Origin: Spirochaetaceae bacterium | GTDB taxonomy: Bacteria > Spirochaetota > Spirochaetia > B11-G9 | Direction: 5' to 3' | Length of the DNA stretch: 8,590 bases | Assembly (NCBI GenBank): GCA_030600745.1 | Contig: JAUVLL010000123.1 | Location: forward strand, 1 to 8,590 | Shown here: positions 6,134 to 8,590 of the stretch, piece after piece | Layout: each line of letters begins with the position of its first letter | Numbering within the stretch: the stretch's first letter is position 1 | Program-made: the position numbers and the translations under genes | Notes under the pieces: model-generated | The model's input: the letters and a program-made list of their open reading frames with translations, nothing else | What the model was told of the DNA's origin: nothing | Databases searched by the model: none

Positions 6134-7235
6134 TTTCTTCGGCAAGTTGTTCAAATCGTTTCATTGTATGTTCATAAAACGTCTGCCATCCCTCACATAA
6201 TGTACTAAGTGTATCCGGTCTGGCATAAGGTCCTCTCATTTTCTGACAGTCGCCATGGCAGAGTTTTAGCCATTTACAGTTATTACATTTACTGTTCCAT
6301 TTGCTCTTTTTTCGGCCGAAATTTTCATAGATCGGGCTTATTAGAGCATCTTCCCAGGAAGTTGAGTTTATATTGCCTAATTTAAATTCTTTTTCTACAA
6401 AAAAATCACAGGGATATATACCTCCGTCATATTCGACAACAAAGTACTGTCTGCAGTCCTTATCCATAGTGCATTCAGTATACTGCCCCATTACCAGATA
6501 GTTTAAAACAGAATCAAAGTGGCGAATAGAGATCTTCCTTGTATCTTTTTTGTACCATAAATCAAATATCTCACAGAGAAATTCACCCCATTGCTTCCCG
6601 GTAATGGAATAATGAGTCAAATCTCCTTTTTCGTCGTATTCCACACAAGGAATAAACTGCAGGAAATTAAATTCTTTCTCTCTGTAATATTTGTACAACT
6701 CTTTAGGTTTATCTACATTTTCTGAGTTTACCAGACATAAGATATTAAACTCTGCTTTTGCATTGTGTAGAAAATTTATCCCTTCCATAACCTTGCTGTG
6801 GGTTGGTTTCCCATCTATTGTAAGTCTGAATTTATTATGAACTTTATTGGGTCCATCAAGGCTTACTCCCAGCAGAAAATTATTTTCTGCAAAAAACTTC
6901 GCCATAGACTGGTCAATCAATGTTGCATTTGTCTGCAGTCCATTGCTGATTTTTGCATTTGGAGGAGCATACTTTTTTTGAAACTCTACAGCTTTCTTAA
7001 AAAAATCCAAACCCATTAAAGTAGGTTCTCCACCCTGCCAGCCAAAACTGTATTCCGGCAGAGGCAGTCTCATATAGCTGGAGATCATCTTTTCCAGAGT
7101 CTCATAGGACATTGCAGGTTTGTCACCTTCTTTTATATAGTTAAGGTGATCAATATAAAAGCAGTATTCACAGCGTAAATTGCATGCTGCGGATGCGGGT
7201 TTTATGAGTAGTGAAAATGATTTTATTTTATTCAT
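6114..7235 (-). CDS. Anaerobic sulfatase-maturating enzyme (radical SAM, SPASM domain)
   Basis: A 373-residue cytoplasmic radical SAM enzyme that converts an active-site Cys or Ser of type I sulfatases to C-alpha-formylglycine. The SAM cluster motif CNLRCEYC has C18, C22 and C25. GWQGGEPTL (65-73) is the GGEP motif and LQTNATLID (100-108) is typical of the family. The SPASM part has eight cysteines, C255, C261, C276, C317, C320, C326, C330 and C347, in the spacing expected for two auxiliary 4Fe-4S clusters. D277 occupies the position of the catalytic base of the clostridial enzyme. All key residues are present and the length is normal. No sulfatase gene lies in the window, so the substrate must be elsewhere, or this member modifies another peptide. 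The ATG lacks a Shine-Dalgarno site, and a TATAAA lies 5 nt before it. The start must precede C18, and no other upstream choice is better. The 3' end overlaps the convergent DUF4954 gene. Confidence 0.92.
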   Translation of the reverse strand: MNKIKSFSLLIKPASAACNLRCEYCFYIDHLNYIKEGDKPAMSYETLEKMISSYMRLPLPEYSFGWQGGEPTLMGLDFFKKAVEFQKKYAPPNAKISNGLQTNATLIDQSMAKFFAENNFLLGVSLDGPNKVHNKFRLTIDGKPTHSKVMEGINFLHNAKAEFNILCLVNSENVDKPKELYKYYREKEFNFLQFIPCVEYDEKGDLTHYSITGKQWGEFLCEIFDLWYKKDTRKISIRHFDSVLNYLVMGQYTECTMDKDCRQYFVVEYDGGIYPCDFFVEKEFKLGNINSTSWEDALISPIYENFGRKKSKWNSKCNNCKWLKLCHGDCQKMRGPYARPDTLSTLCEGWQTFYEHTMKRFEQLAEEIKHTGF

Positions 7236-7461
7236 ATAATTTTATAGTGTTAGGTAATTATCATTATGTCAATCGTTTCAACAATGAAAAACAAATAAGT
7301 TTTAGAAGTATACGTAGAAAAAAATTATCGCTATAGATAAAACAGATAAACAGTTTCCGATTTGAAAACATCTCCTTTTTTAAGGATAGTAGTGGGGTTC
7401 TTCCGGAAATGGGGAGAATCCTGATAATGTTGAGTCTCCAGGCGAAGCCCTGATCGGTGTT

Positions 7462-7627
7462 TATAATTCCCTTTATGAAAATTATCCTGGAGAAAAGCAA
7501 AAACATGCATTTGCCATACTATGCAGCATATTGGGAACAGACAGATGATTTTAGAAAACTGATTGATAAAGTTAAAATCAGAGAAAATTATAACCAGGAC
7601 TGGATTAAATTAATTCTTGAAGTATAG
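7462..7627 (+). pseudogene. Remnant of a second DUF4954 gene 3' end, with deletion and frameshift
   Basis: Positions 7462-7542 match 5801-5881 of the intact DUF4954 gene at 79 of 81 bases, encoding YNSLYENYPGEKQKHAFAIL and onward to LGTDR followed by a stop. The homology then jumps to the very end of the gene: 7537-7577 aligns with 6079-6119. The jump occurs at the shared octamer AACAGACA, removes 203 nt and changes frame. The second part, QTDDFRKLIDKVK, matches QTDDFKKLVNRIK of the intact protein but is clearly diverged at DNA level and carries a longer tail ending at a TAG (7625-7627). There is no upstream homology and no start codon, so it is not a functional gene. Between the anSME gene and this relic (7236-7461) I see no gene. 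Confidence 0.85.
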
Positions 7628-8367
7628 TATAACTTCCTTTTTCGATTAAATTCACCAGGGTCTCCGTTTAGTCCTGAAACGGCAGGTTTGAGATTCTTTA
7701 ACTGACTTTGCAGCTGATCCAGATAATCCCGCCAGCTTGACTCGATATGAACACTGGATTTGGGAATAAGCGACATTACAGATTCCCATTCTCCACCTGC
7801 TTCATGTATGATCAGGGAATATAAAATCAGATCTGAAGCACTCTGTTCAGATAGCAGCTCCTTCAGAGGCCGTTTATCATTAAAAACAGTTCGATAGAAT
7901 TGTTCATATTCCAGGGACGCTTTATGATAATCACCTTCCTCATAATATAGTTGGGCCAGAAGGGGGATGTGTTTATTCTTCATGTAATTTACGATTTCTT
8001 TTTGTTCAAGAAAATGGAGGGCGTTGATATAGTCTCCTTCTTCCAGGTAGGTATTGCCTATGAAAAAACCCAGAACCGTATCTCCTGTATTTTTATATCC
8101 CTCAAGAAGTAATAAAAATCGTTTCTGCAGATCTGAAGAATCAGAGTAGTTAAGAAAATATTCCAGATAAACCTGTCCTATAGAAGGATATTTCTTTATC
8201 GCTTTTTCAATAAGAAGATCGGATTTGATTAAATTTTCTCTGCTCCTTTCATAACGGGCATCGTCAATCAGACGTTTCCATGCAGGATTCTTCAGCAGCG
8301 GAAGAACCACCCGAAAGAAGATAACAAGGAGGAAAATTGCTCCGGGTATAAACAGAATATAGCGCAT
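7588..8367 (-). CDS. Membrane-anchored TPR-like repeat protein, function unknown
   Basis: A 259-residue protein. Residues 3-25 form one hydrophobic segment with a short N-terminus and positive residues just after it, consistent with a single-pass membrane anchor or uncleaved signal. The rest is helical. Two helix-turn-helix units with the TPR pattern stand out: FFIGNTYLEEGDYINALHFL (101-120) and LLAQLYYEEGDYHKASLEYE (136-155). Helices at 30-60 and 63-92 probably belong to the same superhelix. Such proteins usually scaffold complexes in the envelope; no partner is identifiable. AAAGGA (8375-8380) precedes the ATG by 7 nt. It follows the partial upstream gene by 28 bp, so the two probably form an operon. 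The last 13 codons are read opposite the DUF4954 remnant, so the C-terminus may be a recent alteration. The family is not recognised beyond TPR-like. Confidence 0.75.
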   Translation of the reverse strand: MRYILFIPGAIFLLVIFFRVVLPLLKNPAWKRLIDDARYERSRENLIKSDLLIEKAIKKYPSIGQVYLEYFLNYSDSSDLQKRFLLLLEGYKNTGDTVLGFFIGNTYLEEGDYINALHFLEQKEIVNYMKNKHIPLLAQLYYEEGDYHKASLEYEQFYRTVFNDKRPLKELLSEQSASDLILYSLIIHEAGGEWESVMSLIPKSSVHIESSWRDYLDQLQSQLKNLKPAVSGLNGDPGEFNRKRKLYYTSRINLIQSWL

Positions 8368-8395
8368 ATGGTTATCCTTTACTTACTGACTTAAT

Positions 8396-8590
8396 TTATA
8401 GGGTTTGGTATTTGCCGGTTACTGCATCCACCATGATATTGAAATTTTCTCGTGTTCTGTTGGTGCACTTTATGATCCAGAAGGGTTTATAGATGAGCTC
8501 CTTCTGTATCACCTGTACATCGGGTACTAGTAAAGCTTTCCTTTTCAGTATAGATGCATGTGTAAGATAGGTTCTGGCAGAATTGAATGC
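8396..8590 (-). CDS. 3' end of an unidentified gene, cut by the window edge
   Basis: On the minus strand one frame is open from the window end to a TAA at 8398-8396, giving the C-terminal 64 residues of a longer protein. It begins AFNSARTYLTHASILKRK at the edge and ends IMVDAVTGKYQTL. The alternation VQVIQKELIYKPFWIIKC, then FNIMVDAVTGKYQTL, reads as beta strands with a VDAVTGK turn. PepSY-like and related envelope domains often end this way, but the fragment is too short to name. It ends 28 bp before the TPR-like gene on the same strand, so it is probably the upstream gene of that operon. The evidence for coding is the continuous frame, strand agreement and spacing. Confidence 0.6.
   Translation of the reverse strand, partial: AFNSARTYLTHASILKRKALLVPDVQVIQKELIYKPFWIIKCTNRTRENFNIMVDAVTGKYQTL

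Noticed and set aside
7373..7386. Short hairpin TCCTT-TTTT-AAGGA as a terminator
   Set aside because: The stem has only five weak pairs and no following T-run on either strand at the right place.
7264..7506. 80-codon minus-strand frame between anSME and the DUF4954 relic
   Set aside because: It runs antisense into the relic, has no ribosome binding site, and its composition (many Phe, Ile, Leu in AT-rich DNA) is what chance translation gives.

Overview
The window looks like a chromosomal segment of an anaerobic bacterium. Four clues lead me to a spirochaete as a tentative source: a DUF4954-family protein (known to me mainly from Spirochaetota and Bacteroidota), an oxygen-sensitive radical SAM sulfatase-maturating enzyme, moderate to low GC, and Shine-Dalgarno sites plus sigma70-type promoters, which argue against Bacteroidota. 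No rRNA, tRNA, CRISPR array or intact transposase was seen.

Layout from left to right. Positions 1-230 hold a strange GC-rich, G/C-homopolymer tract with no recognisable gene. At 231-1649 (minus) is a GT4-type glycosyltransferase with a good promoter. At 1650-2148 is a mostly non-coding stretch with one small, possibly frameshifted ORF. At 2149-3632 (minus) is a two-gene type IV toxin-antitoxin operon, AbiEi antitoxin then AbiEii nucleotidyltransferase toxin. It overlaps by ATGA and is preceded by a near-consensus promoter and a perfect palindrome at the predicted transcription start. At 3674-3925 is a divergent control region with an extended -10 promoter and a GC-rich, hairpin-containing repeat-like segment in the leader of the next gene. 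At 3926-6133 (plus) is a 735-residue DUF4954-type protein with a left-handed beta-helix signature. At 6114-7235 (minus) is a convergent anaerobic sulfatase-maturating enzyme whose stop region overlaps that of the DUF4954 gene by 20 bp. At 7462-7627 (plus) is a frameshifted, internally deleted relic of a second DUF4954 3' end. At 7588-8367 (minus) is a membrane-anchored TPR-like protein whose last codons overlap that relic. At 8396-8590 (minus) is the 3' end of a further gene cut by the window edge, probably in an operon with the TPR-like gene.

The only clear functional unit is the AbiE toxin-antitoxin pair. The DUF4954 gene, the sulfatase-maturating enzyme and the DUF4954 relic form a rearranged cluster. 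Its history (duplication, deletion at an 8-bp microhomology, and a mosaic of nearly identical and diverged homology) can be read from the sequence, but no biochemical link between the two intact proteins can be shown here. I see no complete previously undescribed system. The best leads are the DUF4954 family itself, its mosaic relic, and the G-tract at the left end.
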